This document shows, one piece after another, positions 7,983 through 16,018 of a stretch of DNA of 64,000 nucleotides. Every line of letters begins with the position of its first letter. Position 1 is the stretch's first letter. The notes beneath the pieces were generated by a model, which was not told the origin of the DNA, made no database searches, and worked only from the letters and a program-made list of their open reading frames with translations. Made by a program: the position numbers and the translations under genes. The DNA lies in contig JAQVCM010000003.1 in the NCBI GenBank assembly GCA_028689775.1, positions 146,738 to 210,737 of the forward strand. Reading direction: 5' to 3'. The stretch comes from Crocinitomicaceae bacterium. Lineage in GTDB: Bacteria > Bacteroidota > Bacteroidia > Flavobacteriales_D > Crocinitomicaceae.

Positions 7983-8930
7983 ATGCTAAATAGAAGACAT
8001 TTAAGAATTAAGGTTTTACAAGCATTGTATGCGTATTTCCAATCGGATGAAGATAATTTTCGTCGAACGGAAAACGAAATGTTAAACGCAATCGAACGCA
8101 TTTACGATTTGTATTTGTATTTGATGTTGACATTTGAAGAGTTGGCAAACATTGAAGAGCGCAGATTGGACGAATTGAAATCAAAGATTCGTCCAACTGA
8201 AGCTGATTTGAATCCGAATCGAAAGTTTATTGAAAATTCTGTATTTAAGATGCTCATCGAAAACAAATCGTTGAGAAGAGCAGCGGAAGAGAATAAAGTG
8301 AATTGGATTGGGGATGAAAACCAAGAAATGTTCAGAAAAGTAATGGGACACATTCGTGAAAGCGAAAACTACTTTGCCTATATGAATAATCAAGAACTTG
8401 GTTTTGATTCAGATCTTGAATTTACAATGGCATTGTTCAAATCAGAAATTGCAAACTCTGAATTGATTTACCATTTCTTTGAAGAAAAAAGTATTCAGTG
8501 GATGGACGACATCGATTTGGCTTGCGCGATGGTTTTAAAAACTTTGAAAGCATTCCAAACGGAAGAAATCAATGAAATCTTGCCGTTGCACAAAGACGAG
8601 AAAGATGAAAAAGAATTTGTTCAAGTACTTTTAAGAAGAACCATCGACCGGGATCAAGAAAACTTGAAGTTGATTGATGATTTAACGAAAAACTGGGATT
8701 TGGATCGGATTGCAAAAATGGACATCATCATCATGAAAATGGCCATCACCGAATTACAGGAATTTAATTCCATTCCGAAGAAAGTAACTTTAAACGAATA
8801 CATTGAAATTTCTAAATTTTACAGTACTCCAAAAAGTAATGCGTTCATCAATGGTATTTTAGACAAGGCAATCGACCGATTGGAAAAGGAGAATAAAATC
8901 CAGAAAATTGGTCGGGGATTAATGGATTAA
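7983..8930 (+). CDS. nusB: Transcription antitermination factor NusB (long Bacteroidota form)
   Basis: NusB binds boxA RNA together with S10 (NusE) in rRNA antitermination complexes. The protein is 315 residues, about twice the length of E. coli NusB, as is usual in this phylum. It opens with the NusB arginine-rich motif MLNRRHLRIKVLQALYA. The C-terminal half (from about residue 190) holds the conserved NusB end: DRIAKMDIIIMKMAITEL, then the NEYIEISKFYSTPKSNAFINGILD stretch that contacts the partner. The middle 150 residues are a charged helical insertion. It is followed after 11 bases by the DUF1573 lipoprotein gene, making a dehydrogenase-nusB-DUF1573-yajC unit that ends at the hairpin at 9663. 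Confidence 0.92.
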   Translation: MLNRRHLRIKVLQALYAYFQSDEDNFRRTENEMLNAIERIYDLYLYLMLTFEELANIEERRLDELKSKIRPTEADLNPNRKFIENSVFKMLIENKSLRRAAEENKVNWIGDENQEMFRKVMGHIRESENYFAYMNNQELGFDSDLEFTMALFKSEIANSELIYHFFEEKSIQWMDDIDLACAMVLKTLKAFQTEEINEILPLHKDEKDEKEFVQVLLRRTIDRDQENLKLIDDLTKNWDLDRIAKMDIIIMKMAITELQEFNSIPKKVTLNEYIEISKFYSTPKSNAFINGILDKAIDRLEKENKIQKIGRGLMD

Positions 8931-8941
8931 AAAACAGAAAA

Positions 8942-9337
8942 ATGAAAAAAATAATAGTAGCATTAAGTCTTGGTTTTGTTTTGTTCAGTTGCTCTAATAA
9001 CGACACGATCTCCGTTGGAAATAAAACATCTATTCAAGTAGATGAAGTAATTGAAAAAGGAGATGTGATGTGGGGAGAAGATATAAAGGCAACCATCAAG
9101 GTTAAAAATACAGGAGATTATCCCTTGATTTTAGCTGAGATTTCAGGTTCCTGTAGCTGTACAGTTGCTGAATATCCAAAAGATCCGATCGCTCCTGGAA
9201 AAGAAGTGGAGATTAAAGCCGTAGTTAAAACGGACAAAGCAACAGCCGGTCAATTGGTTAAAGATGTTCGAATTGTTGCAAATACGAATCCTTCATTGAC
9301 CACGGTGTTGATCAAGGCAAACGTAATTAGAAAGTAG
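8942..9337 (+). CDS. DUF1573 lipoprotein
   Basis: A 131-residue exported lipoprotein: MKKIIVALSLGFVLFSC gives a signal peptide and lipobox, with the acylated Cys at 17. The rest is a single immunoglobulin-like DUF1573 domain: KVKNTGDYPLILAEISGSCSC, PIAPGKEVEIKAVV and the closing RIVANTNPSL. The GSCSC motif is typical of the family. The function is unknown, though DUF1573 genes next to yajC and nusB are common in Bacteroidota. It sits 35 bases before yajC in the same unit. Confidence 0.88.
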   Translation: MKKIIVALSLGFVLFSCSNNDTISVGNKTSIQVDEVIEKGDVMWGEDIKATIKVKNTGDYPLILAEISGSCSCTVAEYPKDPIAPGKEVEIKAVVKTDKATAGQLVKDVRIVANTNPSLTTVLIKANVIRK

Positions 9338-9372
9338 ATCAAAGAGTAAGTAATATTTTAAATTAAAAAAAA

Positions 9373-9645
9373 ATGGGTCAAGGAGGAAGTCAAATCGTAA
9401 TGTTGTTGTTGATTGTAGTGGTATTCTACTTTTTCATGATTAGACCACAACAAAAGAAACAAAAAGAGTTGAAAAACTTCAGAGCGAATTTAGCTGTTGG
9501 TGATAAAGTAGTTACCATTGGAGGAATTCACGGAAAAGTATTGGAAGTAACTGATACAACAATCTTATTGAGCTGCGAAGGTGGAAAAATTAGATTTTCT
9601 AAAAGTGCAATTGCTCAAACAGTAAGCGAGCAATTAGAAGCTTAA
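9373..9645 (+). CDS. yajC: Preprotein translocase subunit YajC
   Basis: YajC is the small accessory subunit of the SecDF-YajC membrane complex, which assists Sec-dependent export. The 90-residue protein has one N-terminal membrane helix (MLLLIVVVFYFFMI) followed at once by the diagnostic RPQQKKQKELKNF. The cytoplasmic part has GDKVVTIGGIHGKVLEV, the conserved YajC core. The length is normal. It is the last gene of the nusB unit, ended by the hairpin at 9663-9693. secDF is not in the window. Confidence 0.95.
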   Translation: MGQGGSQIVMLLLIVVVFYFFMIRPQQKKQKELKNFRANLAVGDKVVTIGGIHGKVLEVTDTTILLSCEGGKIRFSKSAIAQTVSEQLEA

Positions 9646-9662
9646 GATTAAATATATTTAGG

Positions 9663-9693
9663 AATGCGAGTCTGATTGGACTCGCATTTTTTT
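9663..9693 (+). terminator. Rho-independent terminator after yajC
   Basis: A perfect 10-bp stem (AATGCGAGTC with GACTCGCATT), a 6-base loop and a run of seven T close the nusB-yajC unit, 17 bases after the yajC stop and directly before the convergent DUF4294 gene. Confidence 0.9.
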
Positions 9694-9697
9694 GTGG

Positions 9698-10402
9698 TTA
9701 TAACTTTTGCTTTTTCGCTGCTTTTTCTTTAAGCTTCTTTTCTTTCTTGATTTCCTTAGAGCGTTTTCGAGAATCTTTCACCCTATTTCGGTATTCTTTC
9801 ATGTTTTCTTTGAATTCTTCTTTCTCCAAGATTTTCGCTTGGCGGTCAAATTCAATGAGTTCATTTTCAATTTCTAAAACAATGCTTTCTGTGAGTTTAT
9901 CAACACCCGTTGGATCGTATCGCACCGATAAATCTTGTTCCCAGATTTTACCGAGGTTTTTGTACATGCTGGCACTGAATTTCCCGCGGTATTTTTTGAT
10001 AATTTCAGCAGCGGTCAAACCAGTTTCTCGGTGAATTAACTTCATGAGCAAAACACCTTCAGAACGATACATGTCTCTCAATACATAGTTGTAATCATTT
10101 TTCAAAACTTGATGAGATTCTTTGCTGAATTTTTTCTTCTTCCGTTTGGAATTGATCGTTCCTAGTTCTGCATCGAATTGATCAAGCAGTTCTGCAGCGT
10201 GTAACGCATACGGATAAATTTTGCGAACTCGCGCCAATTCACGACGATATGCATTTTGATCTTTGTAAATACGTATTTCGTCCAAAAGCTTGACTGCCTG
10301 CAAAGTATCTCGCTTTTGCGCTTGTGTGTTTTGCGAAAACAGCAAAACCAATGTCGTTAAAAGACAAAAACGGAATGAAAATAAATTTGATTTTTTAAAC
10401 AT
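9698..10402 (-). CDS. DUF4294 secreted protein
   Basis: A 234-residue protein with an N-terminal signal peptide (about 1-28, ending near NTQAQ). The central domain has the DUF4294 features YRRELARVRKIYPYALHAAELL and the later LIHRETGLTAAEIIKKYRG and YDPTGVDKLTESIV. The last 50 residues are very rich in Lys, Arg and Glu and likely form a charged helical tail. The function is unknown. The family is found in Bacteroidota and the protein is probably periplasmic. It is transcribed alone, convergent with yajC and divergent from the lipoprotein at 10486. Confidence 0.8.
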   Translation of the reverse strand: MFKKSNLFSFRFCLLTTLVLLFSQNTQAQKRDTLQAVKLLDEIRIYKDQNAYRRELARVRKIYPYALHAAELLDQFDAELGTINSKRKKKKFSKESHQVLKNDYNYVLRDMYRSEGVLLMKLIHRETGLTAAEIIKKYRGKFSASMYKNLGKIWEQDLSVRYDPTGVDKLTESIVLEIENELIEFDRQAKILEKEEFKENMKEYRNRVKDSRKRSKEIKKEKKLKEKAAKKQKL

Positions 10403-10485
10403 ACGCTACAATCCTAAAACACGGAATGTTCTATTTTATTTCTAAATTTACTTTAATTATTTTGAATGTAATCTCTAAATCACAG

Positions 10486-10896
10486 ATGAGGTATCTTTTT
10501 GTAGTATTTCTTTTCCTTTGCAGTTGTTCTCATCAAGAAACAAAAACAACAGAACCAGCAACTATTTTGCCTGATATAGATCCTGTTTCAGAAGTTTCAC
10601 CTGTTGAAAATGAGTCTCTTGAAAAAGGTTTTATTCCAGCTGAACAAAAAGAAATACGAGCGAAGATTGAGAAAAAATATGGAAAACAACTGGATTTTTG
10701 TGCTTGCATTCAATTCCATGACTCACTCAATCATGCCGCTCAAAAAGAATTGACAGAACAACAAATTGAAAAACTATTGATCCGTTGGGACAAAATGGAG
10801 GTGCAATGTAAAGAACTTGTAAACACGAAGCACAGAACTCCCGAAGAGCGAGTAGCACACGAGCAAAAAGTAAAAAGATGCCTCAATCAAAAATAA
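10486..10896 (+). CDS. Hypothetical lipoprotein
   Basis: I chose the ATG at 10486 over an in-frame ATG at 10426 because only this start puts the hydrophobic stretch and lipobox (MRYLFVVFLFLCSC) at the N-terminus. The mature part, about 118 residues, is charged. It contains DFCACIQFHDSLNHA and two further Cys near the C-terminus, which could form disulfides or bind a metal. I do not recognise the family. It stands alone, divergent from the DUF4294 gene; the next gene downstream is 119 bases away. Confidence 0.65.
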   Translation: MRYLFVVFLFLCSCSHQETKTTEPATILPDIDPVSEVSPVENESLEKGFIPAEQKEIRAKIEKKYGKQLDFCACIQFHDSLNHAAQKELTEQQIEKLLIRWDKMEVQCKELVNTKHRTPEERVAHEQKVKRCLNQK

Positions 10897-11003
10897 TTTT
10901 GAGGAACTCACATAAGCGCTGAGGAATTCAAAAATTTTATTTCAAAAGCAACGTTGAATCAAACTTAATGTAACATTGTTGCAATTAGTAGAAGGGAATT
11001 TCC

Positions 11004-11011
11004 TATATTTG
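11004..11011 (+). promoter_or_regulatory. -7 box of the metal-uptake operon, very close to the start codon
   Basis: TATATTTG, a perfect TAnnTTTG match, ends four bases before the ATG at 11016. Transcription would begin at or inside the start codon, giving a leaderless mRNA. Upstream (about 10970-10990) a partial repeat with TGTAACA and TTGCAA could be a metal-regulator site, but its symmetry is poor. Confidence 0.5.
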
Positions 11012-11015
11012 TGGC

Positions 11016-11336
11016 ATGATTAATTCTAAAAGATGGATTTACGTTGTCTTGCTGAGTTTTATTGGGTTGATAATACCCAAGGAACTTTGGCATGATTGTG
11101 AGGAAATGCATCAGGTTTTCAATCATCAAGATCATCAATCTGCTCATTTTGAAAAAGACACTTCTTGTGCTATTTGTTTTTTCCACTTTTATCCAGCGGT
11201 CGAAAATGAGGTTTCAGTTTATCATTTTTCAAAAACGATTCATCCAACTTTTGAACTGCTAGTAGATGAATTTAATATAATTGCAAAAGAAAACATTTCC
11301 CTTCGTGGACCTCCAAAATGGATGATTGAAGCTTAA
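11016..11336 (+). CDS. Small Cys/His-rich exported protein of a TonB-receptor operon
   Basis: A 106-residue protein with an N-terminal hydrophobic helix (residues 8-20) and then a cluster of possible metal ligands: H26, C28, H32, H37, H40, H44, C51, C54 and H57, including CAICFFH. It ends with RGPPKWMIEA; a terminal RGPP stretch is, as I recall, common in small proteins encoded directly before metal-type TonB receptors in Bacteroidota. The receptor gene follows after 27 bases. The inferred role is binding or handing over a metal such as zinc or copper at the periplasmic side. There is no enzymatic motif. The start codon is placed unusually close to the promoter box. Confidence 0.7.
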   Translation: MINSKRWIYVVLLSFIGLIIPKELWHDCEEMHQVFNHQDHQSAHFEKDTSCAICFFHFYPAVENEVSVYHFSKTIHPTFELLVDEFNIIAKENISLRGPPKWMIEA

Positions 11337-11363
11337 ATTTTTTCATTCATTATATAAAATCAC

Positions 11364-13703
11364 ATGCACAAATTTTTATTTGTTGCTTTGCTTGGTATTT
11401 CATTCTTCACTTTTGGTCAAACCGAAAACTGTAGAATTACGTATTCTGGGCAAGTAATCGACATACACGACCAAGAATCCGTTCCGTATGCTCGCGTTCA
11501 AATTAAGGAACTCAATCAAACGGTCATGGCGGATTCCAATGGATTTTTCTCCTTTGCGAACTTGTGTCCGGGAGATTATTCTTTCAATTGTTTCCACCAC
11601 ATCGGATGCGAACCAGAAAAGTTTAAAAGAACCATTAGCAAAGATCTTTTTGAACAAGTTTTCATTGAGTTTCATTTTGATGAGTTGGATGAAGTGACTG
11701 TTGAATACACCATTTTCAAAATGTCAACCATTTCAGTGCTCAAACCTTCGGAGTTGGAAAAACGATTTTCAGCTGGCAAAACCTTGGGCGACTTGGTGAA
11801 ACAAATTCCGGGTGTAAATTCCTTGAATACCGGTTCAAGTATTTCAAAACCTGTGATTCACGGAATGCATAGCAATCGCGTATTGGTTCTCAACAACGGT
11901 GTTCGTCAGGAAGGACAACAATGGGGAAGTGAGCACGCGCCAGAGATTGATCCATTTTTGATGTCAGAAGTTTGTTTAATTCGTGGCGCAAGTGCTGTTC
12001 GATATGGATCGGATGCCATTGCTGGCGTAATTTTAACCAACCCCAAAAAGCTTTTTTACGAACCAGGAGTTAGAGGCGAAGCGTATGCTACAGCTTTTTC
12101 AAACGGAAGACAAGGAAGTATTTCCACGATGTTGGAAGGAAGTTTTAAAAAGTTGAAAGGATTTTCTTGGAGAACGCAAGGAACTTTTAAACAAGGTGGA
12201 ACCTTACAAGCGCCGAGATACTATTTAAAAAACACGGCCATGAAAGAGTATAATTTTTCATTGAATGCAAAGTATGAACATGAACGTTGGGGCGCTGAAG
12301 TGTTTTATTCGCAATTCAACACCGATTTGGGAATTTTCTCCGCTGCGCATATTGGTAACTTGACAGACTTGAACAAAGCTTTCTTGGCTGATAAACCGCT
12401 TGAGGAAGGAAGTTTTACGTATCAAATCGACAAACCAAAACAACACATCGAGCACGAGTTTTTCAAAGCCAGCGGATTTTACAATCTCAATTCCAAAAAC
12501 AGGTTGGTTTTTCAGTATGGAAGACAATACAATTTGCGTGAGGAGTATGACCGGCACGTGGTTTTCAATGATTCAATCGCTGCATTGAATTTACCAGCAT
12601 TTCAATTGACTTTGCTGACGCATACGGCTGATTTGAAATGGGAGCACCAATGGTTGAAAAATTTGACGGGTGAAATTGGAATTTCTTACCTCAAACAAGG
12701 AAATAACTATCAAGGAAGATTTTTTGTTCCCAATTTCGGGAAACAATCCATCGGTATGTATTGGTTGGAAGTTTTGAAAATGAAAGAGTATGAGTTGGAA
12801 ATCGGTGTTCGAGCAGATCGATCCGATTTGAATGTGTACATGTACGAAAACAAGGTGCTTCAAAACTACGAACATATTTTTCAAAACATCAGCGGTTCAA
12901 TCGGAGCTTCTCGCAAAATATCGCATCACTGGGTGATTCGCGCAAATGCCGGAACAGCATGGCGTGCACCTTCGATTAATGAATTGTACAGCAACGGTTT
13001 GCATCACGGAGCCGCAGCGATTGAAATTGGAAATCGAGCGATGAAAAAGGAATTGGCAATTAATTTTCAAGCTGGTTTGACCTTCAAATCTCGTAAACTG
13101 AATGCTTTGGTCGATGTGTATCACAATGAAATTCAGGGTTTCATCAACTTAAAACCAACGTTGCCACCCATGTTGACCATCAAAGGTGCATTTCCAGTAT
13201 TTAGATATGAGCAAATCAATGCTCGTTTCTCTGGAGTGGATTTGAGCTTGAGATACAATCCAACGACTTCTTTGAGTGTTTTCATGAAAGGTTCGATGGT
13301 TCGTGCTTTTGACAAAACCAATCAGTATTTTGTTGTCGGAATTCCGGCAGATCGTGTTGAACCGGGAGTAGATTATAAGCTTCAATTAAAAAAAGATCAA
13401 AAAATGACGTTCCATCTTGCGATTCCTTTGGTGAGAACACAGGATCGAGTAGAGGCGAACAGTGATTACGTTGCACCACCAAAAGGCTACGTTTTGGTGA
13501 ATGCGCAGATCGCGTATGAATTTAAAATTAGAGAACAAAACGTAGACATTAGCTTGGAAGCTAATAATTTATTGAATCAATCTTACCGAGATTATTTGAA
13601 TCGTTTCAGATACTTTTCAGATGAAATCGGCAGAAATATTGCCTTAAAAATTAAAGTACCATTTAATATTAAAAAACATGAAAAAAACAGTGAACAGAAA
13701 TAA
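11364..13703 (+). CDS. TonB-dependent outer-membrane receptor, probable metal uptake
   Basis: A 779-residue receptor with a signal peptide (1-18) and a carboxypeptidase-regulatory-like domain (about 25-110; SGQVIDIHDQESVPYARVQI). The plug domain is about 130-235 and the rest is a 22-strand barrel. The plug sequence HGMHSNRVLVLNNGVRQEGQQWG followed by HAPEIDPF resembles ZnuD-like and other cation receptors rather than SusC or B12 receptors; this is from memory, not a search. It imports its ligand using TonB-ExbBD energy. The lipoprotein gene overlaps its end by 26 bases and the Cys/His-rich gene precedes it, so the three form one operon. No TonB box could be picked out with confidence. Confidence 0.85.
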   Translation: MHKFLFVALLGISFFTFGQTENCRITYSGQVIDIHDQESVPYARVQIKELNQTVMADSNGFFSFANLCPGDYSFNCFHHIGCEPEKFKRTISKDLFEQVFIEFHFDELDEVTVEYTIFKMSTISVLKPSELEKRFSAGKTLGDLVKQIPGVNSLNTGSSISKPVIHGMHSNRVLVLNNGVRQEGQQWGSEHAPEIDPFLMSEVCLIRGASAVRYGSDAIAGVILTNPKKLFYEPGVRGEAYATAFSNGRQGSISTMLEGSFKKLKGFSWRTQGTFKQGGTLQAPRYYLKNTAMKEYNFSLNAKYEHERWGAEVFYSQFNTDLGIFSAAHIGNLTDLNKAFLADKPLEEGSFTYQIDKPKQHIEHEFFKASGFYNLNSKNRLVFQYGRQYNLREEYDRHVVFNDSIAALNLPAFQLTLLTHTADLKWEHQWLKNLTGEIGISYLKQGNNYQGRFFVPNFGKQSIGMYWLEVLKMKEYELEIGVRADRSDLNVYMYENKVLQNYEHIFQNISGSIGASRKISHHWVIRANAGTAWRAPSINELYSNGLHHGAAAIEIGNRAMKKELAINFQAGLTFKSRKLNALVDVYHNEIQGFINLKPTLPPMLTIKGAFPVFRYEQINARFSGVDLSLRYNPTTSLSVFMKGSMVRAFDKTNQYFVVGIPADRVEPGVDYKLQLKKDQKMTFHLAIPLVRTQDRVEANSDYVAPPKGYVLVNAQIAYEFKIREQNVDISLEANNLLNQSYRDYLNRFRYFSDEIGRNIALKIKVPFNIKKHEKNSEQK

Positions 13704-14247
13704 AATCGCATTTGCAGGAATCTTGTTGCTATTCGTTTTCGCAGCTTGTAAAAAAGAAAAAAATCCAGTTTCAAATCCTCCGGCACCAGTCGTTGAAGAA
13801 GAGTTAATCACGACCTTGAAAGTGACTTTTACAGATTCTAGTGGAATTCATCCAGATGTGATTGCCATGTTTCAAGACATCGATGGACCAGGTGGAAATG
13901 AACCAACGGCGATGGATACCATTCGTCTGAAAGCAAATGCAACCTATTTTGCCAGCATTCAGGTGTTGAATGAATCCATAAATCCTGCTGAAGACATTAC
14001 AGTAGAGATTTTGGATGAAGCGGCATCCCATTTGATTTGCTTTGACATTGCGGGAGCAAATGTGCAGGTAATCAGAACAGATACAGACGGAGTTTATGAA
14101 GTTGGAGTTATTTCTAAATGGACAACTGGAAATGTTTCAATGGGAAGTTCAGTGATCTCATTAAAACACCAACCGGGAATTAAAAATGGTTCTTGCGCAG
14201 TTGGTGAAACAGACATTGAAGTCAATTTTCCAACAATTATTGAGTAA
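13678..14247 (+). CDS. Lipoprotein of the metal-uptake operon
   Basis: A 189-residue lipoprotein: a charged N-terminus, a hydrophobic stretch and the lipobox VFAAC. A lysine-rich and proline-rich linker and a beta-rich domain follow. The domain begins ITTLKVTFTDSS and contains DIDGPGGNEPTAMDTIRL, an acidic loop that could hold a cation. Similar short lipoproteins sit behind metal-type TonB receptors in this phylum and are sometimes labelled periplasmic-binding-fold proteins; I cannot confirm that fold. The gene overlaps the receptor gene by 26 bases, which suggests translational coupling. A palindromic hairpin starts 8 bases after the stop. Confidence 0.7.
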   Translation: MKKTVNRNKIAFAGILLLFVFAACKKEKNPVSNPPAPVVEEELITTLKVTFTDSSGIHPDVIAMFQDIDGPGGNEPTAMDTIRLKANATYFASIQVLNESINPAEDITVEILDEAASHLICFDIAGANVQVIRTDTDGVYEVGVISKWTTGNVSMGSSVISLKHQPGIKNGSCAVGETDIEVNFPTIIE

Positions 14248-14254
14248 TTAATTG

Positions 14255-14280
14255 TAGAGGCGCGATATATCGCGCCTCTA
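14255..14280. repeat. 26-bp perfect palindrome (GCGCGAT family), possible terminator
   Basis: TAGAGGCGCGATA is followed directly by its exact reverse complement. The central GGCGCGAT/ATCGCGCC is shared with the 48-bp palindrome at 46786-46833. It lies 8 bases after the metal-operon lipoprotein stop, but no T tract follows, so termination is uncertain. Confidence 0.85.
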
Positions 14281-14395
14281 TCATATATACCAATACATTA
14301 ATTCAAAACCTATATCATTGAAAATTCCTTGATGAAACGATTTGTAAATCGTATATTTATGTCCATATCAAAAAACATAAAAGAAAAAATCAAGG

Positions 14396-15253
14396 ATGGA
14401 CAAAGACAAATTAGACCTTAAGAACCTAGAGATTACCAATTTTTTTGGATTTTCACAGAAAGAAATTACTTCCACATTTATTGAAGTTGGAGTCAACGTA
14501 CTGCTTGCAATTGTCATTTTTATCGTTGGAATGCGCTTGGCTAAGTTTTTCAGTAAAATGGTGGCTAAAATTCTGGAAAAAAGAGATTCTGACAAAGGAT
14601 TAATCACGTTTATGCGTGGATTGGTGAGCGGTCTTATCAAAGTGCTGACTGTCATCACTGTTCTGACACAGATTGGCATTCAAATGACTTCTTTCATCGC
14701 TTTAATAGGAGCTGCAGGTTTGGCAATTGGAATGGCTTTTTCTGGAACATTGAGCAACCTGGCAGGTGGTGTAATGTTATTAATTTTCAAACCTTTTCAC
14801 GTCGATGATTACATCACTGCCCAAGGAGAATCTGGGACGGTTAAAGAAATTCAAATTTTTCACACCGTGATGGTGACACCTGATAACAAGACTATTATTA
14901 TTCCAAATGGACCATTGTACAACGGAAATATCACCAATTTTAGCAAACAACCTTTGCGACGAGTCGATTTTTCTTTCGGATTTGGTTATGGCGAAGATTA
15001 TCAACTGGCACGAAATACGCTTTTATCGATTGTGAACAGTCATCCAAAAGTGTTACAAGATCCCGAACCTCTTGTCAAATTGGGTTCTCTGGGTGATTCC
15101 TCTGTGAATCTAACGGTTCGTGTTTGGGCTAAAAAAGAAGATTATTGGGACATCCATTTTTATATAAACGAAATGGTTTATGAAAGATATAGTCAAATAG
15201 ATGGTTTATCCATTCCATTTCCACAAATGGATGTGCATCTTGATAAAGCTTAA
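14396..15253 (+). CDS. Small-conductance mechanosensitive channel (MscS family)
   Basis: A 285-residue inner-membrane channel that opens under membrane tension to release solutes in hypo-osmotic shock. Three N-terminal membrane helices are followed by the pore-lining TM3, rich in Gly and Ala: GAAGLAIGMAFSGTLSNLAGG. The MscS beta domain follows with FKPFHVDDYI and the diagnostic PNGPLYNGNITNFS. The C-terminal alpha-beta domain ends at QMDVHLDKA. The length equals that of E. coli MscS (286). It stands alone, with a box TATATTTA about 35 bases before the start. Confidence 0.93.
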   Translation: MDKDKLDLKNLEITNFFGFSQKEITSTFIEVGVNVLLAIVIFIVGMRLAKFFSKMVAKILEKRDSDKGLITFMRGLVSGLIKVLTVITVLTQIGIQMTSFIALIGAAGLAIGMAFSGTLSNLAGGVMLLIFKPFHVDDYITAQGESGTVKEIQIFHTVMVTPDNKTIIIPNGPLYNGNITNFSKQPLRRVDFSFGFGYGEDYQLARNTLLSIVNSHPKVLQDPEPLVKLGSLGDSSVNLTVRVWAKKEDYWDIHFYINEMVYERYSQIDGLSIPFPQMDVHLDKA

Positions 15254-15332
15254 ACTTGATTTTTCTATCTATATTTTAGCTCATTTATTTTGACTCGTTT
15301 ATTATTTGTATTTTTACGTCAAAATAAATAAA

Positions 15333-16013
15333 ATGAAAAAAATAATCTATTCAGCCCTTGCGCTATTACTAACAGCCAATGCATTTTCTCAAAACAATGG
15401 ATCTCAAGCAGATTGGAGTCCTGAAATTTATCAAGTTGGTAAAATTTACCCAGGTTACATCGTAAAATTGGATGGAGATACGATTCGCGGTTTTATCAAA
15501 GCAGATACGAGATGTTCTACGAATGGCATTGGATCAAGCAATCAAAATTTAGCGCAGTTTTTCACCAGTCAAACGGATAAAAAACCGGTAGCGAAATATA
15601 AGCCAGCAGATATCAAAGGATATAAAATTGCAGATAAAGTGTATGAATCCATTAATTACAGTGGTGGCTTGTTTAAAAAACCAAACTTTAATTTGGTCGT
15701 TGAAGAAGGGAGAATTCGCTTGTATGAATGGTATTCAACAGTTGAAAACTTCAACATGGTAATCAGACAAACTGGTGAAACGATGCAAGCATACGATGCA
15801 AGAAGATATGAAACCAAAATGATCGTAGCGAAAGAGCCAACTGAACCAATTGAATTGGGTATGTTGGGCTTGTCTTTTGCTAAGAAAATGCCTCCAATGA
15901 TTTCAGATTATGAAGAATTAGCACGTAAAGTTGCTGAAAAAGAAAAAGGATATACGTTCTTGAAAATTCTTGACGTGATTAAAGAATACAATGCTTGGGC
16001 AGCTAAACAATAA
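15333..16013 (+). CDS. Secreted hypothetical protein
   Basis: I chose ATG 15333 over an in-frame ATG at 15306 because it puts the lysines and hydrophobic core of the signal peptide (MKKIIYSALALLLTANAFSQ) at the N-terminus. The mature protein of about 205 residues begins with a short beta-type segment, YPGYIVKLDGDTIRGFIKADTR. That phrase recurs in many Bacteroidota proteins of unknown function. A charged helical C-terminus follows. There is no lipobox, enzyme motif or sorting domain. The next gene starts 5 bases after the stop and is also secreted, so the two are probably expressed and used together in the envelope. Confidence 0.7.
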   Translation: MKKIIYSALALLLTANAFSQNNGSQADWSPEIYQVGKIYPGYIVKLDGDTIRGFIKADTRCSTNGIGSSNQNLAQFFTSQTDKKPVAKYKPADIKGYKIADKVYESINYSGGLFKKPNFNLVVEEGRIRLYEWYSTVENFNMVIRQTGETMQAYDARRYETKMIVAKEPTEPIELGMLGLSFAKKMPPMISDYEELARKVAEKEKGYTFLKILDVIKEYNAWAAKQ

Positions 16014-16018
16014 GAAGT

